A DNA stretch of 64,000 bases from Actinomycetota bacterium (GTDB lineage Bacteria > Actinomycetota > Thermoleophilia > Gaiellales > Gaiellaceae): assembly GCA_020029615.1 (NCBI GenBank), contig JAIBJO010000001.1, positions 52,325-116,324 of the forward strand, in the 5' to 3' direction. Below are positions 28,901-36,832 of this stretch, piece by piece. The translations under genes were made by a program, and so were the position numbers. The notes under the pieces were generated by a model, which did not search any database, was not told the DNA's origin, and worked only from the letters and a program-made list of their open reading frames with translations. Position 1 is the first letter of the stretch. Every line of letters begins with the position of its first letter.

Positions 28901-29881
28901 ATGCCAGAGTCGTCGGCCACGATCGCCTCGCCTGTCGAGCAGCAGCTCGAGCAGTACCGTGTCGAGCTCACCGCGTACTGCTACCGGATGCTCGGCTCGG
29001 TCGACGCCGAGGACGCCGTGCAGGAGACGTTCATCCGCGCATGGCGCGGTTACGACGGGTTCGAAGGGCGCTCGGCGCTCCGCTCGTGGCTCTACCGCAT
29101 CGCGACGAACGTCTGCTTCGACATGCTCGAGAGCCGGAAGCGGCGGGCGCGCCCGATGGACCTCGGCCCGGCAGGCGAGCCGATCGTCGAGAACCTGCGC
29201 ACGCCCGACCAGCTGTGGATCGAGCCGATGCCCGACAGCCGGGTGGTCGGTGATGGCGATCCGGCCGAGATCGTCGGCGCTCGCGAGTCCGTTCGCCTCG
29301 CGTTCGTGGCGGCGCTCCAGCACCTGCCGCCGCGCCAGCGCGCGGTTCTCATCCTCTGCGAGGTGCTGCGCTGGAAGGCGTCGGAGGTCGCCGAGCTCCT
29401 CGAGACGAGCGTCGCGTCGGTGAACAGCGCGCTGCAGCGGGCGCGCGTGACACTCGAGGCCCGCGACGTCACGCCGTCGACCACGGCTCCCTCCGTCGAC
29501 GCCGCGGACGAGGAGCTCCTCCGGCGCTATGTCGCGGCGTTCGAGCACTACGACATGGACGCGCTCACCTCACTCGTCCACGAGGACGCCACCCAGTCGA
29601 TGCCGCCGTTCGACCTGTGGCTCGCCGGCCGCGACGACATCCTCCGCTGGTGGGTCGGTCCGGGGAACGGCTGCCGTGGCTCGCGCGTCGTTCCGGTCGA
29701 GTCGGCGAACGGTGCGCCGACGTTCGGACAGTACAAGCCGGCCGAGACCGGAGAAGGCTACGAGCCCTGGGCGCTCCAGGTGGTCGAGATCGAGGACGGC
29801 CGGATCGTCGAGTTCACGTTCTTCCTCGACGTGGAGACGCTGTTCCCGCGCTTCGGCCTGCCGCTCGAGTTTCCGTCGTAG
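28901..29881 (+). CDS. ECF RNA polymerase sigma factor with C-terminal SnoaL-like domain (SigG/SigJ type)
   Basis: Sigma-70 r2 (YCYRMLGSVDAEDAVQETFIRAWRG) and r4 (LPPRQRAVLILCEVLRWKASEVAELLETSVASVNSALQRAR) then SnoaL-like fold. Confidence 0.9.
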   Translation: MPESSATIASPVEQQLEQYRVELTAYCYRMLGSVDAEDAVQETFIRAWRGYDGFEGRSALRSWLYRIATNVCFDMLESRKRRARPMDLGPAGEPIVENLRTPDQLWIEPMPDSRVVGDGDPAEIVGARESVRLAFVAALQHLPPRQRAVLILCEVLRWKASEVAELLETSVASVNSALQRARVTLEARDVTPSTTAPSVDAADEELLRRYVAAFEHYDMDALTSLVHEDATQSMPPFDLWLAGRDDILRWWVGPGNGCRGSRVVPVESANGAPTFGQYKPAETGEGYEPWALQVVEIEDGRIVEFTFFLDVETLFPRFGLPLEFPS

Positions 29882-29898
29882 CTGCTCGTCGGACGTTG

Positions 29899-29969
29899 TG
29901 TCGGAGCCTGGCTGAAGCTGGCTCCGGGTGGTCGTGCTCGTCGGGTCTGGCTTCAGCCAGACCCCGACA
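29899..29969. repeat. Two REP-like hairpins in inverted orientation between convergent genes (terminator candidate)
   Basis: tgtcggagcctggctgaagctggctccgg ... tcgggtctggcttcagccagaccccgaca; the second arm contains a perfect 9-bp stem gggtctggc/gccagaccc. Confidence 0.75.
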
Positions 29970-30009
29970 TTTCCTCCTCGGCCGGCAGACGGGCTCCTTC
30001 CGGCGAATG

Positions 30010-30300
30010 TCAGCGCTTGCCTAGAACGTGGGACAGGCCCATGAGCTCGACGAGGTCGAGGAGCTCGTCGCACGCATTGCAGAGCCGCACGCAACAGCCG
30101 CGTCGCCGGGCCCCGAGCTGGAGGCGCGCCAGCGCATCGACCGTCACCGCGTTGGGATCCACTCCGGCCACGTCGCACGCGACGACAGCTCCACGCGCGC
30201 CGAGGACGCCGCCCACGCGGTCGTAGAGACCGGGCAGGTCTGCGCGCGAGATGGGACCGCGGATGACGAAGGCGACCTCGTGCGGCCCGCGTGTGAGCAT
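30010..30300 (-). CDS. STAS-domain protein (anti-sigma-factor antagonist-like)
   Basis: VAFVIRGPISRADLPGLYDRV...GAVVACDVAGVDPNAVTVDALARLQLGARRRG; clustered cysteines at C-terminus. Confidence 0.7.
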   Translation of the reverse strand: MLTRGPHEVAFVIRGPISRADLPGLYDRVGGVLGARGAVVACDVAGVDPNAVTVDALARLQLGARRRGCCVRLCNACDELLDLVELMGLSHVLGKR

Positions 30301-30330
30301 CGCCCGTTAGACCGGCGCGACGCCGGAAAC

Positions 30331-31065
30331 TCAGCGCTCGATCTTGGCCGTCTCGCGCTGCGACTGTGCGACGAGGCCGTCGAGGAGCACGTCGAGGCCG
30401 AACTCGAAGCGCTCGTCAGGCCCTCCGGAGACGAGCGCACCGGCGAGCTGCGAGATGTTGGGGAATCGCTCGGCCGGGAGCGATGCGAAATAGTCCCGCA
30501 GCTGCCCGATGAAGTCGTGCGCCGACTCGTGGCCCCCGGACGGAACGGCAAGCCCGAGGCATTCCTCGAAGCTGAACGCTCCGACGTACAGGTAGACCAT
30601 GTCGCCGGCGAGCGCGGCAACCCGGTCGGACAGCCCCCCCGAGCGGAGAATCGACAGGTGCCACTCCATGTAGCGCACGGCGTTGGGGCCGACCGGGATA
30701 CGCCCGAAGGACAGCTGCGCGATTCCCGGGTGCCGGTTCATCATGTCGCGCTCGTCCCGCGCGGCCTGCTTGATCTGCTCGCGCCAGCGCGCGGGATCGG
30801 GCTCCGGCGTCGGCAGCTCGCCGATGACGCGGTCGAAGACGAGCTGCACCAGCTGCTCCTTGTTGGTGACGTGCCAGTAGACGGCGCCGGCGCCGACTCC
30901 GAGCTCGTCGGCCAGGCGCCTCATGCTGAAGCCGACGATGACGTCGCGATTGAGGTGGACGCGCTGGCGCGGCTTGCGTGGGGTCCGAAGCCACGGCGCT
31001 TCCGGGACCTCCGAGTCGATGGGCCCCTCGAATGTGTCGGTCTGGTGCTCGGCCTCGGACCCCAC
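30331..31065 (-). CDS. TetR-family transcriptional regulator (TetR_C) with shortened HTH region
   Basis: GFSMRRLADELGVGAGAVYWHVTNKEQLVQLVFDRV; TetR_C-like C-terminal domain. Confidence 0.8.
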   Translation of the reverse strand: MGSEAEHQTDTFEGPIDSEVPEAPWLRTPRKPRQRVHLNRDVIVGFSMRRLADELGVGAGAVYWHVTNKEQLVQLVFDRVIGELPTPEPDPARWREQIKQAARDERDMMNRHPGIAQLSFGRIPVGPNAVRYMEWHLSILRSGGLSDRVAALAGDMVYLYVGAFSFEECLGLAVPSGGHESAHDFIGQLRDYFASLPAERFPNISQLAGALVSGGPDERFEFGLDVLLDGLVAQSQRETAKIER

Positions 31066-31088
31066 TTGACCAGAACATCATACAAGTG
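31063..31088. promoter_or_regulatory. Candidate TetR operator (inverted repeat) in divergent TetR/MMPL region
   Basis: cacttg-N14-caagtg located at the TetR start. Confidence 0.4.
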
Positions 31089-31190
31089 GTAGAACGCTGT
31101 TCAAGTCAACAGTGTCCTAGACGAGAACGGCGCCTCGCGGAGTGGGAACAGATCTCACTGCAGACGCGTTGTCTCAGTTTTCCGTGACCG

Positions 31191-31253
31191 ATGAGTTTCG
31201 ATCCGCATGCGGGTCTCACCCGTAGCGACCGAGTGGGGGTAGAGCATGTCTGA
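31191..31253 (+). other. Candidate 20-codon leader ORF upstream of MMPL gene (MSFDPHAGLTRSDRVGVEHV*)
   Basis: ATG 31191, TGA 31251-31253, overlaps MMPL start codon 31246; shared N-terminal motif with leader at 34157. Confidence 0.5.
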
Positions 31254-33513
31254 ACAGCACGAGAGACTCGCAGCACACGAACGACTGTCGACCGGAGCGC
31301 TCGCGAGCTGGATGCGCGCGTGCGCGTCGCATCCGTGGCGCGTCGTCGTCGCGTGGCTCGGGATCATCGCCGCGCTTATCGTCCTCGTTGCCACGGTGGG
31401 CGGCAGCCTGAAGGATCAGTTCGAGATCCCCGGCTCGGACACGCAGCGGGCGACCGACCTGATCGAGGCCGAGTTCGCAGCGGAGCAGGGCGGTGTGCTG
31501 AACCTCGTGTTCGCGGCACCGGAAGGCGAGCGCCTCGACACGCCTGAGCGCAAGGAGGCGATCGAGGCGGCAATCGCCAAGCTGAAGACCACTGAGTTCA
31601 AGACGATCGGACCCGACGAGCGGGCCGGCCTGGAGAGTGTTGGAAACCCCTTCAGCGAGAACACCTTCTCCGACGATGGACGGATCGCCTACGCGGAGGC
31701 CCAGTTCGACCGGGTGATCTACGACAAGGATCGCGAGGCCGTCCTCGCCGTGCAGGATTCCGTTCGAGAGGCGGTCGCAGCGGCCGGGGTGACCGTCGAG
31801 TTCAACGGCGACGCCGAGTTCCCGCCGATCGAGCAGGGGACGCAGGAGCTGCTCGGGCTGCTCGCCGCGCTCATCGTGCTGCTCGTCGTCTTCCGAACGC
31901 TCGTCGCGACGGCGATCCCGCTCGCGCTCGCGATCGTGGCGCTCATGACGGCATTCCTGCTCCTCTTCATCCTCGCCGGCCTGACCGAGATCAACACGAT
32001 CACGCCGCTGCTCGTGTCGATGATCGGCCTCGGCGTGGGGATCGACTACTCGCTCTTCATCGTCACGCGCTTCCGGCAGCTACTGCACGAGGGGCTGCCT
32101 CCACGTGACGCGGCGGCCGAGGCGGGAGCGTCCGCGGGTCGAGCGACGATCTTCGCCGGCATGACCGTCGCCATCTCGGTGACGGGCCTGGCCTTCTTCG
32201 GGATGGACTTCATCACGAAGCTCGGGATCGGCTCGGCGCTCGGTGTCCTGACTACCGTGCTTATCGCGAACTCGCTGCTCATCGCCGTGCTCGCGAAGCT
32301 CGGGCACAAGGTCGACCGTCTGAAGGTGCCGTTCCTTCGGCGGGTCGACGATTCCGATGAGGCCCGCGAGAGGACGCTCATCGCGCGCTGGGGCCGGTTC
32401 GTGACAGGACATGCCAAGGCTGTCTTCGCCGTCGTGCTCGTCGTGTTGCTCGCGCTTGCGGGGACGTCTGCGCTCGTGCGGCTCGGCGCGTCGGACCAGG
32501 GGACGCAGCCCAAGGAGCAGACGGCTCGCCGCGCCTACGACCTTCTCGCCGAGGGCTTCGGCGCCGGCTTCAACGGGCCGATCCCGATTGTCGTGGACGT
32601 CAACGGCGACGAGGGCGCCGCGCAGCGCGTCTACGACGGCGTCCAGGGTCTCCCCGGGGTCGCGTCGGTCGCGGAGCCGCAGTTCAACGACTCGAAGACC
32701 GTCGCGTTGGTGTTCGTCACGCCCGACTCCGCGCCGCAGGACGAGGCGACAGGCGATCTCGTCCACCGGCTCCGCAGCGACGTGGCGCCGGCCGCGACCG
32801 AGGACGGCGACGCCGTCGTCTACGTGTCTGGCCTGAATGCCGCGTTCATCGACATCGCCGACCGGATCATGGAGCGACTTCCGCTGTTCCTCCTCTACAT
32901 CGTCGGCGTCACGTTCATCGTGCTCGCGATGGCGTTCAGGTCGATCGTCATCTCGCTGACGGCGGCTGTCGCGACGATCCTCGCCGCCTTCGTCGGATTC
33001 GGCGTCCTGACGCTCGTCATCCAGGAGGGCTACGGGATGGGGCTGACCGGGCTTGACAAGACGGGCCCGATCGAGACCTTCGTGCCGCCGATCGCGTTCG
33101 CGATCCTGTTCGGCCTGTCGATGGACTACATGGTCTTCCTCATGAGCCGCATCCGCGAGGAGCACGTCCATGGCCTGAAGACGAAGGAGGCAATCGAGCA
33201 CGGCATCGCGGCCATCGGTCGCGTGATCGTGGCTGCCGCGATCATCATGGCCACAGTCTTCTCGGCGTTCATCCTCACGTCAGACCGCATCTCTAAGGAG
33301 TTCGGCCTGTTGCTCGCGGTCGCGATCCTGACCGACGCCCTCGTGGTGAAGATGACGCTCGTGCCTGCCTTCTTCAAGCTCATGGGCGAGAAGACGTGGT
33401 ACATCCCGGGCTGGCTCGACAAGCTCCTGCCGAACATCACGATCGAGCCGCCACACGACAGCGAGGTGACGACGCCGGTGCCGGTGGTTCGACCGGAGCC
33501 GAGCGAGGCCTAG
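31246..33513 (+). CDS. MMPL/RND-family membrane transporter
   Basis: Duplicated 5-TM MMPL repeats, GVGIDYSLFIVTRFRQ and GLSMDYMVFLMSRIREE motifs. Confidence 0.92.
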   Translation: MSEQHERLAAHERLSTGALASWMRACASHPWRVVVAWLGIIAALIVLVATVGGSLKDQFEIPGSDTQRATDLIEAEFAAEQGGVLNLVFAAPEGERLDTPERKEAIEAAIAKLKTTEFKTIGPDERAGLESVGNPFSENTFSDDGRIAYAEAQFDRVIYDKDREAVLAVQDSVREAVAAAGVTVEFNGDAEFPPIEQGTQELLGLLAALIVLLVVFRTLVATAIPLALAIVALMTAFLLLFILAGLTEINTITPLLVSMIGLGVGIDYSLFIVTRFRQLLHEGLPPRDAAAEAGASAGRATIFAGMTVAISVTGLAFFGMDFITKLGIGSALGVLTTVLIANSLLIAVLAKLGHKVDRLKVPFLRRVDDSDEARERTLIARWGRFVTGHAKAVFAVVLVVLLALAGTSALVRLGASDQGTQPKEQTARRAYDLLAEGFGAGFNGPIPIVVDVNGDEGAAQRVYDGVQGLPGVASVAEPQFNDSKTVALVFVTPDSAPQDEATGDLVHRLRSDVAPAATEDGDAVVYVSGLNAAFIDIADRIMERLPLFLLYIVGVTFIVLAMAFRSIVISLTAAVATILAAFVGFGVLTLVIQEGYGMGLTGLDKTGPIETFVPPIAFAILFGLSMDYMVFLMSRIREEHVHGLKTKEAIEHGIAAIGRVIVAAAIIMATVFSAFILTSDRISKEFGLLLAVAILTDALVVKMTLVPAFFKLMGEKTWYIPGWLDKLLPNITIEPPHDSEVTTPVPVVRPEPSEA

Positions 33514-34118
33514 CTCAGCCGGATGACCTCGCGCAACCAGGTGCTCACCGCTGCCGACACTGCCGCGAGGTCGGCTCGCAGGCTGTGATCGCCGGCGACC
33601 TCCACCACCGTTCGAAGCGAGGACGCGGGCGGGATCCCGAAAGGGTCCCGCCCGCCCTGCACGACGAGGGTGGGTACCCGCACCGCGTCGAGCTCCGGCA
33701 GGCGACTCGGTGCATCGCCCGTGCGGCGAGGTGGGCGGAGCGGGAAGGCAAGGCAGAGGACGCCGAGCGCGTCGATGGCCTCGGCGGTGCGGCATGCCAC
33801 ACGCGCACCGGACGAGCGACCGCCCGTGACGAGCGGCAGGCCCGCGAGCGTGTTCGCTGCGAGGTACCCGACGACAGCGATCCAGGCCGCGTCGAGCTGG
33901 TGGGCTGGCGCCGGGCTGCGCCGCCCGGAGACCCGGTAGGGCTGCTCGACGAGCGCCACACTCAGGCTCTCCTCGAGAGCGGCCTCGGTTGCCGCGACGA
34001 GGTCGCCGGACCCCACTCCCCCACCGGCCCCGTGACCGAGCACGAGCCACGCCTTCGGGTCGTCGACATGGCGCAGGTGGACGTGGGCGGTGCCGTGTGG
34101 CGTCTCGACCTCGAGCAT
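33510..34118 (-). CDS. Alpha/beta-hydrolase (dienelactone hydrolase/KANL3-like) family protein
   Basis: LVLGHGAGGG, LVTGGRSSGARVACRTAEA (nucleophile elbow), VAGDHSLR; stop overlaps tail-to-tail (CTAG) with MMPL. Confidence 0.85.
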   Translation of the reverse strand: MLEVETPHGTAHVHLRHVDDPKAWLVLGHGAGGGVGSGDLVAATEAALEESLSVALVEQPYRVSGRRSPAPAHQLDAAWIAVVGYLAANTLAGLPLVTGGRSSGARVACRTAEAIDALGVLCLAFPLRPPRRTGDAPSRLPELDAVRVPTLVVQGGRDPFGIPPASSLRTVVEVAGDHSLRADLAAVSAAVSTWLREVIRLS

Positions 34119-34156
34119 CGTCGTGAGTGTGCCGACCGCGGGGCCGGTTGCGCGCG

Positions 34157-34219
34157 ATGAGTTTCGGTCCGACCGCCGGTCTGAGCTTCGAGACCGAAAC
34201 GGAAGGAATGCACCGATGA
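34157..34219 (+). other. Candidate 20-codon leader ORF upstream of MFS gene (MSFGPTAGLSFETETEGMHR*)
   Basis: ATG 34157, TGA 34217-34219 overlapping MFS ATG 34216; perfect 9-bp inverted repeat gtttcggtc/gaccgaaac inside. Confidence 0.5.
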
Positions 34220-35673
34220 CGATGAGCTCCCGAGCACGCTGGCTGGCCCTTCTCGTCCTCTGCCTGGGCGACCTGATGATCGTCCTCGACGTGACGATCG
34301 TCGGTGTCGCGCTCCCTTCGATCAGGGAGGACCTCGGGTTCTCGGAGGAGTCGCTCGCGTGGATCGTGAACGCCTACCTGATCACGTTCGGCGGCTTCCT
34401 CCTGCTCGGAGGCAGGCTGGGGGACCTGTTCGGGCACCGCCGGCTGTTTCTGCTCGGGATCGCGCTCTTCACCCTCGCGTCGGCGGCCTGCGGCCTCGCC
34501 ACGTCCCAGGGCGTGCTCGTCGCCGCGAGGGCGACCCAGGGAGTCGGCGGGGCCGTCGTCTCCGCGGTAGCGCTCTCCCTGATGATGACGCTGTTCACCG
34601 AGCCCGCCGAGCGCGCGAAGGCGATGGGCGTCTTCGGCTTCGTCGCCTCCGGAGGAGGGTCGATCGGAGTGCTTCTCGGTGGGGTCCTCACGGACGCGCT
34701 GAGCTGGCACTGGATCTTCCTCGTCAACGTCCCGGTCGGGATCCTCGTCGTCGGCCTGTCGCTCGCGCTGATCCCCGCGGCTCGCGTCGAGACCGCAGCG
34801 CACCGGCTCGACATCGCCGGTGCGATCACCGTGACGGCCGCGCTGATGCTCGCCGTCTACGCGATCGTCAACGGCAACGAGGTGGGCTGGGTCACCGCGA
34901 GAACGCTGGGACTGCTCGCCGTTGCCGGCGGGCTTCTGGTCACCTTCCTCGTGATCGAGTCCAGGGTGGCGTCGCCGCTCATGCCGCTCCGCCTCTTCCG
35001 GCTGCGCAACATCGCGGTGTCGAACGTCGTCGGCGTGCTCTGGGCCGGCGCGATGTTCGCCTGGTTCTTCCTGTCGGCGCTCTACCTGCAGCTGGTGCTC
35101 GGGTACAGCCCGATGCAGGTCGGTCTTGCCTTTCTCGCCGGAAACCTGGTCATGGGCATCCTTTCGATCGGCCTCTCGGCGAAGCTCGTCATCCGATTCG
35201 GCATCAAGCCGCCACTCGTGACAGGCCTCGGGCTCGCGGCGCTCGGGCTCCTGCTCCTCGCGCGAGCCCCGGTCGACGGGAGCTATGTCGTCGACGTGCT
35301 CCCGAGCATGATCCTCCTCGGGGTCGGTGCGGGCACGGCGTTCAATCCCGTGCTCCTCGCGGCCATGAGCGACGTCGAGCCGACGGAGGCAGGGCTCGCG
35401 TCGGGCGTCGTCAACACCTCGTTCATGATGGGCGGCGCGCTCGGTCTCGCCGTGCTCGCGAGCATGGCGGCGGCGCGCACCGACACGCTCCTCGCGGAGG
35501 GCTCGAGCCAGGCCGAGGCGCTGACGGGTGGGTATCACGTCGCGTTCTTCGTCGGAGCGCTCTTCGCGGCTGCAGCTGCGGCCATCGGCGGCCTGCTGCT
35601 GCGTCAGGGTGCGTATGCCTCGGCGCATTCCGATCTCGAGCTCGACGGGCACACGGCGGCCGAGGCCGCGTGA
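34216..35673 (+). CDS. DHA2-family MFS drug transporter
   Basis: DLMIVLDVTIVGVALPSIREDLGFSEESLAWIVNAYLITFGGFLLLGGRLGDLFGHRR; 14-TM. Confidence 0.9.
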   Translation: MTMSSRARWLALLVLCLGDLMIVLDVTIVGVALPSIREDLGFSEESLAWIVNAYLITFGGFLLLGGRLGDLFGHRRLFLLGIALFTLASAACGLATSQGVLVAARATQGVGGAVVSAVALSLMMTLFTEPAERAKAMGVFGFVASGGGSIGVLLGGVLTDALSWHWIFLVNVPVGILVVGLSLALIPAARVETAAHRLDIAGAITVTAALMLAVYAIVNGNEVGWVTARTLGLLAVAGGLLVTFLVIESRVASPLMPLRLFRLRNIAVSNVVGVLWAGAMFAWFFLSALYLQLVLGYSPMQVGLAFLAGNLVMGILSIGLSAKLVIRFGIKPPLVTGLGLAALGLLLLARAPVDGSYVVDVLPSMILLGVGAGTAFNPVLLAAMSDVEPTEAGLASGVVNTSFMMGGALGLAVLASMAAARTDTLLAEGSSQAEALTGGYHVAFFVGALFAAAAAAIGGLLLRQGAYASAHSDLELDGHTAAEAA

Positions 35674-35733
35674 AAGGAGCAGCAACAGCTGGAAGCGCGA
35701 GCTCGTCGCGATCGCAGTTTCGGATGTCGAGGG

Positions 35734-36252
35734 TTAGGGCTGGTACTGCTGATCCAGCGAGCAGACCGTGCCTGCGTTAATCCGAATCCATACGCCCGTG
35801 TCGAGTGGCTCGAAGAGCACGACGGGTCGTCCGCCGTCGACCAGCTTGGCAAGCTGGGCGACCGTGATCGGGGTCGCGCCGAGCTGTGCCGGATCGCCTT
35901 GGCGCGTCAGCACGGTGACGTGCGCGCTCGCGGGCACGACGTACGTCAGGAGCCGGTGCCCCTCTTCGACGCGGTAGTTGTCGTTCGGGACGGGCTCGCC
36001 GGGTTCGACGACGCCGTCCTCGGCGGCGGCCGTGTTCGCCGTCAGCCCGGTCGTGAACCACGCAGGGTCGAACCGCAGTTCGTATCCATCGCCCTTCTGT
36101 ACCAGGCTCGCGATATGACCGAACATGCGGTCCTCGCACGACGACGCGGCGATCTCGTCGGGCTGATCGGAGAAGTAGAGGACCGCGAAAATGCCGGCCG
36201 CGATGGCTGCGGCCACAGCGACGACGGCAAGAGCGACGACGGCAAGCTTCAC
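35734..36252 (-). CDS. Secreted/anchored hypothetical protein
   Basis: N-terminal signal anchor KLAVVALAVVAVAAAIAAGIFAVLYF; no recognised domain. Confidence 0.65.
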   Translation of the reverse strand: MKLAVVALAVVAVAAAIAAGIFAVLYFSDQPDEIAASSCEDRMFGHIASLVQKGDGYELRFDPAWFTTGLTANTAAAEDGVVEPGEPVPNDNYRVEEGHRLLTYVVPASAHVTVLTRQGDPAQLGATPITVAQLAKLVDGGRPVVLFEPLDTGVWIRINAGTVCSLDQQYQP

Positions 36253-36307
36253 GGCGTGTGCACCCGATGGTACGCGCAGGCACGACAGGCCCGCTTCCAG
36301 AGAGGAG

Positions 36308-36736
36308 ATGACGATGGACTACAGGCTCGAGCTCGTGCTCGTCCCGGTCTCGGACGTGGATCGCGCCAAGGCGTTCTACACGGAGAAGGTCGGATTCCAC
36401 GTGGACGTCGACCATCAGCCGAACGACGACTTCCGCGTCGTGCAGCTGACACCGCCCGGCTCGGCGTGCTCGGTGACGATAGGGCTCGGGATCACGAACG
36501 CGGATCCGGGGTCGTATCGTGGCACCCATCTGGTCGTGGCGGACATCGAGGCCGCACGCGCCGAGCTGGTGGAGCGCGGGGTGGAGGTCAGCGAGATTCG
36601 CCACATGACGCCCGCTGGATGGGCCGCCGGCCCCGACCCGGAGCACGGGGACTACGCGTCGTTCGCCGACTTCGCCGACCCGGACGGCAACACCTGGGTG
36701 CTGCAGGAGGTGCGGAAGGGCAAGCCGCAGCCGTAG
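36308..36736 (+). CDS. VOC/glyoxalase superfamily protein
   Basis: VLVPVSDVDRAKAFYTEKVGFHVDVD...YASFADFADPDGNTWVLQEV; ATG 36308. Confidence 0.9.
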   Translation: MTMDYRLELVLVPVSDVDRAKAFYTEKVGFHVDVDHQPNDDFRVVQLTPPGSACSVTIGLGITNADPGSYRGTHLVVADIEAARAELVERGVEVSEIRHMTPAGWAAGPDPEHGDYASFADFADPDGNTWVLQEVRKGKPQP

Positions 36737-36832
36737 CGCGGGCGGCCGCACCAGGCTCGGGCTCGCGATGAGCCCGGGCAACAGCCGTGGCCGGCCCGAC
36801 TCGAGCACGTCCTCGGCAGTGCCGGTGCTCCG

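Noticed and set aside
33510-33513. CTAG tail-to-tail stop overlap of MMPL and hydrolase genes
   Set aside because: Neat, but 4-bp convergent overlaps are common in compact genomes; not reported as a finding.
33280-35685. 801-aa minus-strand ORF
   Set aside because: Antisense to MMPL/MFS genes, low-complexity charged composition; GC-frame artefact.
36267-36311. Short leader ORF (MVRAGTTGPLPERR) overlapping the VOC gene start
   Set aside because: Has an ATGA overlap but no similarity to the MSFxPxAGL leaders; likely chance.
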